This document shows, piece after piece, positions 1 through 6,423 of a stretch of DNA of 9,397 nt. The notes under the pieces were generated by a model that searched no databases, had not been told where the DNA came from, and saw only the letters and a list, made by a program, of their open reading frames with translations. Origin of the DNA: Candidatus Aminicenantes bacterium UBA876. Lineage in GTDB: Bacteria > Acidobacteriota > Aminicenantia > UBA2199. Position 1 is the stretch's first letter. Every line of letters begins with the position of its first letter. A program made the position numbers and the translations under genes. The DNA lies in contig DBFQ01000061.1 in the NCBI GenBank assembly GCA_002294665.1, forward strand, positions 1-9,397. Reading direction: 5' to 3'.

Positions 1-2
1 AC

Positions 3-731
3 GACATGCAGATGCGCCTGGAAAAAGGCGCCATCAATGTGGCCATGCCTTTTTTCGTCAACAAGCTCGACCAGGGCATAAAGGACCTGAACCAGGTGCT
101 CCAGGGCGACAGCACAGACGAACAGAAGGCCCAGGCCCTTTATTACCTGGGACTGGCACACCAGAAGAAAATGACCACCTACTGGATCCAGGTGGCCAAG
201 AAGTACGCGAAGACCCCGGCCGCGAAAGAAGTTTTCGCCGCTCTGCGCCCGGCCATGACCCGCTTGTCTCCCGGGAACTTGCACACGCCCTGCGTGACCA
301 TTGACTTCGTGCTTGGATTCAGAGATGAACTGGCCCCCCAGACCGCTGTCTGGATTGAAAAAGAAGAAGGGGAATTCGTCAAGACCGTCTACGTTTCCGG
401 GTTCAGCGGCTGCGCCAGGGAAAAGCAGGTCAACCTGCCCCAGTGGGCCAAGTACTCCGAGTTCCGCGACGTGGACGGCGTCACCGGTGCCAGCATCGAC
501 CGCGGCCATCACATTTACATCTGGGACCTGAAAGACTTCCAGGACAGAACGGTGCCGCCGGGAAAATACCGCGTGCGCGTGGAAACCTCTTTCTGGCCCA
601 GCGGGATGTATCAACGCAGCGAAGCAAAAATCGAGGTCGGCACGACAAGCAATTCCGCGTTAAGCGAAAAGGGCAACATCATCCCCTATCTCGAGGTCCG
701 CTTTCATCCGCTTCAAAACCAGGTCGAATAA
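3..731 (+). CDS. DUF2271 family protein with TPR-like N-terminal part (5' end outside window)
   Basis: The frame is open to the left edge, so the true start may lie upstream; the first ATG inside is at 6. Counting from it, residues 17-85 look helical and TPR-like, including a stretch reading ALYYLGLAHQKK. Residues about 97-235 match the DUF2271 pattern: a strand with AVWIEKEEGEFVKTVYVSGF, a segment around LPQW, then DGVTGASIDRGHH, WDLKDF and VPPGKYRVRVE. DUF2271 proteins are mostly periplasmic or secreted Ig-like/FlgD-like proteins, often near FMN-binding or redox proteins, and their function is not established. No signal peptide is visible, which fits a missing N-terminus. A helical repeat part joined to DUF2271 suggests a binding or scaffold role, but this is inference. 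The family call is fairly secure; the function is unknown. Confidence 0.75.
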   Translation, partial: DMQMRLEKGAINVAMPFFVNKLDQGIKDLNQVLQGDSTDEQKAQALYYLGLAHQKKMTTYWIQVAKKYAKTPAAKEVFAALRPAMTRLSPGNLHTPCVTIDFVLGFRDELAPQTAVWIEKEEGEFVKTVYVSGFSGCAREKQVNLPQWAKYSEFRDVDGVTGASIDRGHHIYIWDLKDFQDRTVPPGKYRVRVETSFWPSGMYQRSEAKIEVGTTSNSALSEKGNIIPYLEVRFHPLQNQVE

Positions 732-770
732 AAGCATACCCCGCGCCTCTTCCGGCCTGTTGTTTTGCAG

Positions 771-782
771 ACCCTTCGGGGT
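771..782. terminator. Short UUCG hairpin between convergent gene ends
   Basis: ACCC-TTCG-GGGT forms a 4-bp stem with a stable UUCG-type tetraloop. It lies 40 bases after the DUF2271 stop and directly next to the stop of the small - strand gene. On the + strand a T-containing stretch (TCAGGATTTTTCC) follows. The stem is short, so terminator function is only a possibility. Confidence 0.25.
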
Positions 783-886
783 TCAGGATTTTTCCGTCTT
801 TTTGCGCTTTTTCTCCTGACGCTTTTCCTTCAGAGTTTTTCCGCCTTTTTCTTGGTTGTTTTCTGGGCGTCCCTGCCTTTGGCCAT
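783..886 (-). pseudogene. Small lysine-rich MAKG-type protein gene with a one-base frameshift
   Basis: ATG at 886-884 follows AGGAG with 7 bases of spacing. The frame reads MAKGRDAQKTTKKKAEKL and stops at TGA. Adding one A to the A5 run (complement of T836-840) lets it continue as TLKEKRQEKKRKKTEKS to a TGA at 785-783, giving 34 residues. The joined product resembles the small, very basic proteins starting MAKG..QK..KK and containing TLKEKR..KK that I recall from many bacterial genomes. Their function is unknown, though the charge suggests nucleic-acid or ribosome binding. A well-placed promoter lies just upstream. The shift could be a sequencing or assembly error in a homopolymer, a recent mutation, or slippage. 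It is not a canonical slippery heptamer, because the zero frame reads GAA AAA CTC TGA. Confidence 0.6.
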
Positions 887-913
887 GATGTGCTCCTGAT
901 GGTTTTCCGTATC

Positions 914-942
914 ATTGTACAATTGCGACCCAAACTCTGCAA
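914..942 (-). promoter_or_regulatory. Sigma70-type promoter of the small MAKG gene
   Basis: On the - strand, TTGCAG (942-937) and TACAAT (919-914) are separated by exactly 17 bases. A start near 907 would give a leader of about 20 bases carrying the AGGAG ribosome binding site. The -10 sits in the perfect palindrome ATTGTACAAT (914-923), and AATCACTGATT lies just upstream of the -35. Either could be an operator, but that is speculative. Confidence 0.55.
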
Positions 943-1356
943 TCACTGATTACGGATTCCCGGCAGCGGCTTCGCTCGTATTCAGAAAAAAGTTTTGAGT
1001 AAAACCACACAGCATCAGGTCTTCTTTTTTCCCTGTAATCATTTCTGGTGACCGCTTCCACCTTTGAACGGATGGCAAAAAAGCGGTAATCGCGGTATTC
1101 ATGATCCCGCTGAAAATGCATTACGCAGTTGCCCTTATCGTTGATACAGGCGTTTCAAATTTTCGATTCCTTTCTCTCCACATCCGCCGTCAGCCGAAGA
1201 ATTCAACTTTGCAGAAAGTGAATACGCGGACAGGCAAATCCGGACAACGCTTACGCATGCGCTTGATTCTGGTTTCAGACCCAGGATTTCTCTACAAATC
1301 CGGCCTTTTTCATAACGTGAGACCGGCGGCTTGAAATCAAGTGTTTTGCATACATA
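943..1356. other. Long intergenic stretch upstream of cfa, no gene recognised
   Basis: These 414 bases hold no recognisable gene, tRNA or strong terminator. A 69-codon frame on the - strand (1121-912) has no known family, and its 3' end runs through the promoter of the small MAKG gene, so I do not call it. A short inverted repeat GTTTT-GAGT-AAAAC lies near 993-1006. TTGAAA at 1331-1336 could be a -35 box for cfa, but no good -10 follows at the right distance. Confidence 0.4.
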
Positions 1357-2493
1357 GTGTATACAGGGGGCAATTTGGGAAATTCTTCCAAGACAAAGGT
1401 AGAAAAGCTGCTTCTAGCGGCTGACGTACGCATCAACGGGGATCGCCCATGGGATATCCAGGTCCATGATGAACGCCTCTACAGGCGCGTCCTGCGCCAG
1501 GGAAACCTGGGGCTGGGAGAAGCCTACATGGACGGATGGTGGGACGCGGGACAAGTGGATCAACTCATTTACCACTTACTCGTCGCGAAACTGGACCGAA
1601 AGGTCAAAGGACTGACAAAGTTCTGGATCGCGTTGAACGCGGTTCTGTTCAACCTGCAACGCAAGTCAAAAGCACACCACATCGGCAGGAAACACTACGA
1701 CACGGGCAATGAGCTTTTTTCCCTCATGCTTGACCGGGGCATGAATTACAGTTGCGCGTACTGGCACAACGCCCGCACCCTGGACCAGGCGCAGAAAGCC
1801 AAATTGGAACTGACTTGTCGCAAGCTGAAACTGGAACCCGGCATGAAAGTGCTGGACATCGGCTGCGGCTGGGGAGGTTTCGCCCGTTACGCGGCAGAAA
1901 ACCATCAGGTTGAAGTGGTCGGGATTACGGTTTCCCGCGAACAGGTCAAACTGGCGCGTGAATCATGCAGGGGATTGCCGATCGAAATCCGCCTGCAGGA
2001 TTACCGCGAATTGAACGAGCCCTTTGACCGCATCGTATCCATCGGTATGATTGAACATGTGGGTTACAAGAACTACCGCACCTTCATGCGCGTTGCGCAT
2101 CGCTGCCTGCGTGAAAACGGGCTGTTCCTGCTGCATACCATCGGCAACAACCAATCATCAGTGATCGGAGACCCCTGGATGGACAAGTACATCTTCCCCG
2201 ACGGCATGCTGCCCTCACCCCGGCACATCACCCGGGCGATCAACGGCTTGTTCGTGCTGGAGGACTGGCACAATTTCGGTACCCACTACGGGCGTACGCT
2301 GAAGGCATGGCATGCGAACTTCAGCCGCAACCGGGAACGCATTCAACGGAACCCGAAATACGATGAACGTTTCCGACGCATGTGGACCTATTTCCTGTTG
2401 AGCTGCGCCGGTTCTTTCAATGCCCGTAACAACCAGTTGTGGCAGATCGTGCTTTCCAAGGGTTACCCTGAAGGCTACGAACGCGTGCGCTGA
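1357..2493 (+). CDS. cfa: Cyclopropane-fatty-acyl-phospholipid synthase
   Basis: Transfers a methylene group from S-adenosylmethionine to cis double bonds of phospholipid acyl chains, forming cyclopropane rings at the membrane surface and usually making membranes more acid- and stress-tolerant. The 378 residues are close to the 382 of E. coli Cfa and align along the whole length. The N-terminal lipid-binding part contains LGLGEAYMDGWWD, and the SAM motif VLDIGCGWGG is at 165-174. Residues matching the E. coli bicarbonate/active site are all present with a constant offset of six: Cys133 (SCAYW), Glu233 (GMIEHVG), His260 and Ile262 (LLHTIG) and Tyr311. The start is uncertain. GTG at 1357 has no visible ribosome binding site, while in-frame TTG at 1375 lies 4 bases after AGGGGG and would give MGNSSKTKVEKLL, which fits the E. 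coli N-terminus better. It stands alone on its strand, with no convincing terminator after it. Confidence 0.96.
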   Translation: MYTGGNLGNSSKTKVEKLLLAADVRINGDRPWDIQVHDERLYRRVLRQGNLGLGEAYMDGWWDAGQVDQLIYHLLVAKLDRKVKGLTKFWIALNAVLFNLQRKSKAHHIGRKHYDTGNELFSLMLDRGMNYSCAYWHNARTLDQAQKAKLELTCRKLKLEPGMKVLDIGCGWGGFARYAAENHQVEVVGITVSREQVKLARESCRGLPIEIRLQDYRELNEPFDRIVSIGMIEHVGYKNYRTFMRVAHRCLRENGLFLLHTIGNNQSSVIGDPWMDKYIFPDGMLPSPRHITRAINGLFVLEDWHNFGTHYGRTLKAWHANFSRNRERIQRNPKYDERFRRMWTYFLLSCAGSFNARNNQLWQIVLSKGYPEGYERVR

Positions 2494-2648
2494 CTTGCGC
2501 GTGAGTTTTCGGGCGCGTGTCTCTCAAAAAAAACCGCCATGCAAAACCCGGCGCCTCCCCCGGATTCCTGTCAGGTAAGAACAGTCCGCCTTTTCCCTGC
2601 GTATACAATGTGGACTCGACTGGTTCCCTTGATGGAATTCAGTTGAAG

Positions 2649-2688
2649 TGTGAATCGTGATGCCTGTGTTACCGCATCACGATTCACA
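2649..2688. promoter_or_regulatory. Perfect 15-bp inverted repeat in the leader of the S9 peptidase gene
   Basis: TGTGAATCGTGATGC (2649-2663) and GCATCACGATTCACA (2674-2688) are exact reverse complements separated by 10 bases (CTGTGTTACC). The repeat ends 2 bases before the AAGGAG ribosome binding site (2691-2696). In RNA it would form a strong hairpin next to, but not covering, that site. In DNA it could be an operator for a dimeric regulator. It has no U-tract, so terminator function is unlikely. The only promoter-like element upstream is TATACAAT at 2602-2609, which lacks a matching -35. Confidence 0.7.
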
Positions 2689-2706
2689 ACAAGGAGAATG
2701 ATGATC

Positions 2707-4581
2707 ATGAAAAAAGTGTTGTTTGCTACCGCTTTCCTGACGTTGTGCGGGGTTGTGTTCTCCGCCGACCTGATCCCGTTGCGGGATTTTTTCCGGAATC
2801 CGGAAAAGGCGGCGTTCCGCCTCTCCCCCGGCGGTCAATACCTGGCCTTCCTGCAGCCCTATGAAAACCGGCTCAACATCTTTGTCCGGCCCACGGCCGG
2901 CGGCGAAACGGTTCGCGTCACCGGGGAAACCGACCGCGACCTGGCCGGCTACTTCTGGAAAGGGGATGACCACCTGGTCTACATGAAAGATTTCAAGGGA
3001 GACGAAAACTTTCACCTGGTAGTGGTTGACCGCGACGGTGGAAACCTCCGGGACCTGACCCCTTTTGACGGCGTACGCGCCAGCGTCATCGATGACTTGA
3101 CCGACAACCCCGGGGAGATGCTCATCGGTCTTAACAAACGCAATCCCCAGGTCTTTGATGTCTATCGTATCAACGTAACCAGCGGCGAAATGAAGCTGGT
3201 TGCAGAAAATCCCGGAAACATCATGGGCTGGGTCACCGACCATGAGGGCAGAATCCGCATCGCCATCACCAGCGACGGCGTCAACTCCTCCCTGCTTTAC
3301 CGCGACACGGAAGACCAGCCCTTCAAACCCCTGCTGACCACCACTTTCAAGGAGACCCTGGCCCCCCTGTTCTTTACCTTCGACAATAAGAATATCTACG
3401 CCCTGTCCAACCTGAATCGCGACAAGACCGCCGTAGTGGAATTTGACCTTGGCGCGGTGAAAGAGAAAAAGGTCATCTTCCAACACCCCGAGGTCGATGT
3501 CAGCAACATGAGTTATTCCCAAAAGCGCAAAGTTCTGACCGCCATCTCCTGGACCACCTGGAAACGGGAGTACAAGATTCTCGATCCCCGGTTTGAAACC
3601 ATCTACACCACGCTCAAGCAGAAACTGCCCGGAACGGACCTGGCGGTTTCCAGCACGGACCTGGACGAAACAAAGTTCGTCGTGACCGCCTACAGCGACC
3701 GTGTCCCGTCCCGCATCTACCTGTACGAAAACGAAAATAAGAAACTCACCAGACTGGGCGACCCCTACCCCTGGCTGGACGAGAACAAGCTTGCCGAGAT
3801 GAAACCCATCCAGTACCAGAGCCGCGACGGTCTGACCATCCATGGCTACCTGACCCTGCCCTTGGGCAAAGAGCCCGCAAATCTGCCGGTGGTGGTCAAC
3901 CCCCACGGTGGCCCCTGGCACCGTGACTCCTGGGGTTACAACCCGGAGGTGCAGTTCCTGGCCAACCGCGGCTACGCCGTATTGCAGATGAACTTCCGCG
4001 GTTCCACCGGTTACGGACGCAGTTTCTGGGAGGCCTCCTTCAAGCAATGGGGAAAAACCATGCAGGACGACATCACCGATGGCGTTAAATGGCTGATCGG
4101 CCAGGGAATCGCCGACCCGAAGCGCATCGCCATCTACGGTGGCAGCTACGGCGGCTACGCCACACTGGCCGGCATCACGTTCACTCCGGAGCTCTACGCC
4201 TGCGCCGTTGATTATGTCGGCGTCTCCAACCTCTTCACCTTCATGAAAACCATTCCACCCTACTGGAAACCCCTGCTCGAGATGATGTACGAAATGGTCG
4301 GCGACCCGGAAAAGGACAAGGAGTTGATGAAGTCCGCTTCCCCGGTCTTCCACGTCGACAAGATCCGCTGCCCCCTCTTTGTCGCCCAGGGCGCCAAAGA
4401 CCCCCGGGTCAACATCGATGAATCCGACCAGATCGTGGAAGCCCTGAAAAAACGCGGCATCAACGTGGAATACATGGTCAAGGAAAACGAAGGCCATGGT
4501 TTCCGCAACGAGGAAAACCGCTTCGACTTCTACGGCGCCATGGAGAAATTCCTGGCCAGGCACCTGGCTCCGGAAAAATAG
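2707..4581 (+). CDS. Secreted S9-family peptidase (prolyl oligopeptidase / acylaminoacyl-peptidase type)
   Basis: Serine peptidase expected to cleave short peptides outside the cytoplasm, probably for peptide scavenging. From ATG 2707 it has 624 residues. Residues 1-20 are a Sec signal peptide (MKK, hydrophobic core, FSA before DLIP). Residues about 35-360 form the beta-propeller typical of S9, with repeats such as GGQYLAF and GGNLRDLTPF. The alpha/beta-hydrolase domain follows, with HGGPW from His400, the nucleophile motif GGSYGGYA with Ser480, Asp565 in GAKDPRVN and His597 in EGHGF, so the triad is complete. AAGGAG at 2691-2696 fits ATG 2707 (10 bases) or ATG 2701 (4 bases); I prefer 2707 because MKK begins the signal peptide. 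A GTG at 2650 would place the coding start inside the inverted repeat and spoil the signal peptide. A hairpin follows the stop. Confidence 0.95.
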   Translation: MKKVLFATAFLTLCGVVFSADLIPLRDFFRNPEKAAFRLSPGGQYLAFLQPYENRLNIFVRPTAGGETVRVTGETDRDLAGYFWKGDDHLVYMKDFKGDENFHLVVVDRDGGNLRDLTPFDGVRASVIDDLTDNPGEMLIGLNKRNPQVFDVYRINVTSGEMKLVAENPGNIMGWVTDHEGRIRIAITSDGVNSSLLYRDTEDQPFKPLLTTTFKETLAPLFFTFDNKNIYALSNLNRDKTAVVEFDLGAVKEKKVIFQHPEVDVSNMSYSQKRKVLTAISWTTWKREYKILDPRFETIYTTLKQKLPGTDLAVSSTDLDETKFVVTAYSDRVPSRIYLYENENKKLTRLGDPYPWLDENKLAEMKPIQYQSRDGLTIHGYLTLPLGKEPANLPVVVNPHGGPWHRDSWGYNPEVQFLANRGYAVLQMNFRGSTGYGRSFWEASFKQWGKTMQDDITDGVKWLIGQGIADPKRIAIYGGSYGGYATLAGITFTPELYACAVDYVGVSNLFTFMKTIPPYWKPLLEMMYEMVGDPEKDKELMKSASPVFHVDKIRCPLFVAQGAKDPRVNIDESDQIVEALKKRGINVEYMVKENEGHGFRNEENRFDFYGAMEKFLARHLAPEK

Positions 4582-4590
4582 CTTTTCTCA

Positions 4591-4618
4591 GCCCCCTTCC
4601 CGTCCCTGGGAAGGGGGC
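4591..4618 (+). terminator. GC-rich hairpin terminator after the S9 peptidase gene
   Basis: GCCCCCTTCCC and GGGAAGGGGGC form a perfect 11-bp stem around the loop GTCCCT, 9 bases after the stop codon. The following CCCTTTCCC is a poor U-tract, so it may stop transcription weakly, need Rho, or mainly protect the 3' end of the mRNA. Confidence 0.6.
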
Positions 4619-4811
4619 CCTTTCCCATCCATGAGCAAAGGCTGGCGGCAGGCCGGCTAACATTTTTCAGATTACCCCGGCGTACCATTGGAAAGAAACT
4701 ACCGAAATCTCCTGTGGGCACAGCCGGCGAAACCGCCGCGTTGCGCCCGGATTACGATCATTCCAAAAGGGCATCAACTGCGAAAAGGAAGCACGCACAA
4801 CCGGGTATGAT

Positions 4812-4832
4812 AATTCCGTTAGATACGGAATT
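4812..4832 (-). terminator. Hairpin just after the DUF6144-like gene
   Basis: AATTCCGT-TAGAT-ACGGAATT is a perfect 8-bp inverted repeat with a 5-base loop, 11 bases beyond the - strand stop at 4844. On the + strand it is followed by TTCC and on the - strand by ATCATA, so neither side has a full U-tract. Its place between convergent genes suggests a terminator, possibly for both directions. Confidence 0.45.
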
Positions 4833-4843
4833 TTCCGGGAGGA

Positions 4844-5389
4844 TCAGCCGTATTCAACCGCAAAATCGCAGGAACGCCCGCCCCGGAGCACCGATGAGAG
4901 GATCTTCGCCCGTACGGGCTTGCCGATCACCGCGCTGAAGGTTTCCATCTGCCAGCCCAGGGAACATTCGCAGAACGCCGGGCTCATGCGTGCTTGATCC
5001 ACAAAGGGGCAAAAACACCTGCCGGTCTTTTCACCATAAGTGACAACCCTTTTGCGGACGGGATCATGCTCGCAGTTCATTTTCCAATCCTTGCGGCACA
5101 TGTTCAGAAAGCCCTCCAGGTCGCCCCTGTATTTTGCGTAAATCGGGGCGAATTCCCGCGAACACTCGCGTCCCAGTTTTTCCAGCAACCGCTTCAACTC
5201 TTCAGATGACAGATCATTTTCAAGCATGCCGATCAGTTTGGCAAAACGCGGATGCACGAACGCGATCCTGCGCTGCAGGTCCTTCAACTCAGGATTCTGC
5301 TTGACCGCCTCCGCTTCTGGAGAGGGCATTCCCGCGCAGGCGCAAACCCCGCACAAAGCGGCGGTTTTCAAAAATTCCTCTCGTTTCAC
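4844..5389 (-). CDS. Cysteine-rich exported protein, DUF6144-like
   Basis: The 181-residue product begins MKREEFLKTAALCGVCACAG, like the Tat-type MKRREFLK leaders but with RE in place of the twin arginine, so Tat export is doubtful. V15-C16-A17-C18 could serve as a weak lipobox. The rest carries many cysteines: C76, C98, C106, CFC at 125-127, CEC at 140-142 and C174. The C-terminal pattern (CECSLGW, then IGKPV, then LRGGRSCDFAVEY) resembles DUF6144 proteins and the end of V4R/amino-thiazoline-hydrolase-like domains. The paired C-x-C motifs suggest metal or Fe-S binding; no reaction is known to me. The start is GTG at 5389, 5 bases after GGGAGG (5400-5395); an in-frame GTG at 5395 overlaps that site. 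The last gene on this strand before the convergent junction, with a hairpin after it. The family call is moderate. Confidence 0.72.
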   Translation of the reverse strand: MKREEFLKTAALCGVCACAGMPSPEAEAVKQNPELKDLQRRIAFVHPRFAKLIGMLENDLSSEELKRLLEKLGRECSREFAPIYAKYRGDLEGFLNMCRKDWKMNCEHDPVRKRVVTYGEKTGRCFCPFVDQARMSPAFCECSLGWQMETFSAVIGKPVRAKILSSVLRGGRSCDFAVEYG

Positions 5390-5654
5390 TTTCACCTCCC
5401 GGGTTCATGTTTGCAGACGCACATACCTCCCCGCAGGATGACCGCATGGTCTGAAACTCCCCGGCCGGTTCGCGCTGATGATTTCTCCGGGGCGGATTTC
5501 AAAAAGAAACACGCCATGACAAACCGTTTCCCGGACCTCTGCGCGCCCTTCCGCATTCTACCAGGGCGAAAATTCGGAATGGCGGCAGGAGACGGCGGCA
5601 GAATGACGCAACCAGTTGATCCGGGTGGTTTTCTCGAACCGGTTTTTTACCCGA

Positions 5655-6167
5655 TCATGAATCCATGAATGAAAAATCCACAAAGGTTTTGTATTCGCAG
5701 GCGGCAAGGTTACCGTTTTCGTCCAGGATTTCCATGACGATCAACAGATCGTACGGTCTTTCCGGCAGCATGTAATAAGGGCAGAAAAAGTCTTCACCGC
5801 CGGAACTTTGACTCAAATTGAAAAAGATATCCCTCCCGGCCGGGATATAGAAGCGCCCCTGCTCATCGTAACCTGCATTGGTCTGGATATAGGGGGCATA
5901 GGCAGTATAGTTCAGGTTGTTTACTTCCACGATCACGCGTTCATCCGTTTTAAATAAAAACTTCCAGGAAATGATGGTTCCGGCGACTTCATTCTGGCAC
6001 GAGACATCGGCCCGCATCGCAAAATAGGCATTGCCGAAGGGAGGCCATCCCACAGTGGCGCTCCCGGAGGTGATTGAATAAATGCCCGCAACGACTTCAC
6101 TGCTTTTCTTGCAGGAAACCACCAGCAGCAAGACAAAAATAACCAGGATACTACCGATTTTTTTCAT
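5655..6167 (-). CDS. Putative lipoprotein of unknown function
   Basis: I do not recognise the family. The 170 residues start MKKIGSILVIFVLLLVVSC, a clear lipoprotein signal with lipobox VVS-Cys19, so the mature protein should be lipid-anchored with a CKKSSE start. The rest is rich in alternating hydrophobic residues and looks all-beta (about 25-165), ending in EILDENGNLAACEYKTFVDFSF, which resembles an Ig-like or transthyretin-like strand pair. C57, C129 and C157 could allow a disulfide. The start ATG at 6167 follows AGGGGGAG (6179-6172) with 4 bases of spacing, and a promoter lies directly upstream, so the gene is probably transcribed alone. The gap of about 265 bases to the DUF6144-like gene downstream argues against tight coupling, although no strong terminator lies between them. 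Confidence 0.85.
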   Translation of the reverse strand: MKKIGSILVIFVLLLVVSCKKSSEVVAGIYSITSGSATVGWPPFGNAYFAMRADVSCQNEVAGTIISWKFLFKTDERVIVEVNNLNYTAYAPYIQTNAGYDEQGRFYIPAGRDIFFNLSQSSGGEDFFCPYYMLPERPYDLLIVMEILDENGNLAACEYKTFVDFSFMDS

Positions 6168-6184
6168 GCTCGCTCCCCCTGGGA

Positions 6185-6213
6185 TGAATATGCCCGCGGC
6201 GATGATTTGTCAA
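6185..6213 (-). promoter_or_regulatory. Sigma70-type promoter of the lipoprotein gene
   Basis: A perfect -35 TTGACA (6213-6208) and a weaker -10 TATTCA (6190-6185) are 17 bases apart on the - strand. CATATT (6192-6187), with a 15-base gap, is the alternative -10. Either start leaves a leader of only about 11-14 bases, just enough for the AGGGGGAG ribosome binding site. Confidence 0.5.
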
Positions 6214-6291
6214 CAGGTAAAAAAGGGAATTGCAAAAATAAGGTATCAGCTGTCAGGATGCAGGAAAGGAAGTTTGCAAAGCGGGCAAATG

Positions 6292-6420
6292 AATTAAACC
6301 ATTTTAATTTTCAAACATTTGCATTTGGAAAATTTGAATTTGTCTGGTAATCGGGATTTCGAAATTGTCGTTTATGTTTTTCTCAAATCTCAGATCGCGA
6401 ACTTTGAATTTGAGTTGTCC
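6292..6420. repeat. AT-rich island with ATTTG-type degenerate repeats
   Basis: This stretch between the GNAT gene and the lipoprotein promoter is strikingly AT-rich compared with its neighbours. It starts with the inverted repeat AATTAAA-CCAT-TTTAATT (6292-6309), followed by ATTTGC ATTTGG AAA ATTTGA ATTTG, and ends with CTCAAAT...ATTTGAG, another 7-bp inverted repeat. No coding signal is visible. It may be decayed simple-repeat DNA. Confidence 0.5.
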
Positions 6421-6423
6421 TGT

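Noticed and set aside
830..845. Canonical programmed -1 frameshift site in the MAKG gene
   Set aside because: The zero frame reads GAA AAA CTC TGA, so the A5 run is not in the X XXY YYZ phase; error or mutation is simpler.
443..949. 168-codon + strand frame overlapping the DUF2271 gene end
   Set aside because: It is out of frame with a supported gene, rich in Arg and Pro as shadow frames are, and runs across the small MAKG gene.
912..1121. 69-codon - strand frame upstream of the MAKG gene
   Set aside because: It has no family and only a weak AAGGG 10 bases upstream, and its 3' end covers a good promoter. It could be real but is not supported.
2677..4563. 628-codon open frame antisense to the S9 peptidase
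   Set aside because: It mirrors a well-supported gene with complete catalytic triad and signal peptide. Its product is low in recognisable motifs, and long antisense frames are common opposite GC-rich genes with biased codons.
5555..5563. Extended -10 promoter (TGGTAGAAT, - strand) for the DUF6144-like gene
   Set aside because: No -35 box accompanies it and the leader would be about 160 bases; too weak to list as a feature.
5252..5668. 138-codon + strand frame opposite the DUF6144-like gene start and its upstream region
   Set aside because: No ribosome binding site or family; half of it is a shadow of the cysteine-rich gene.
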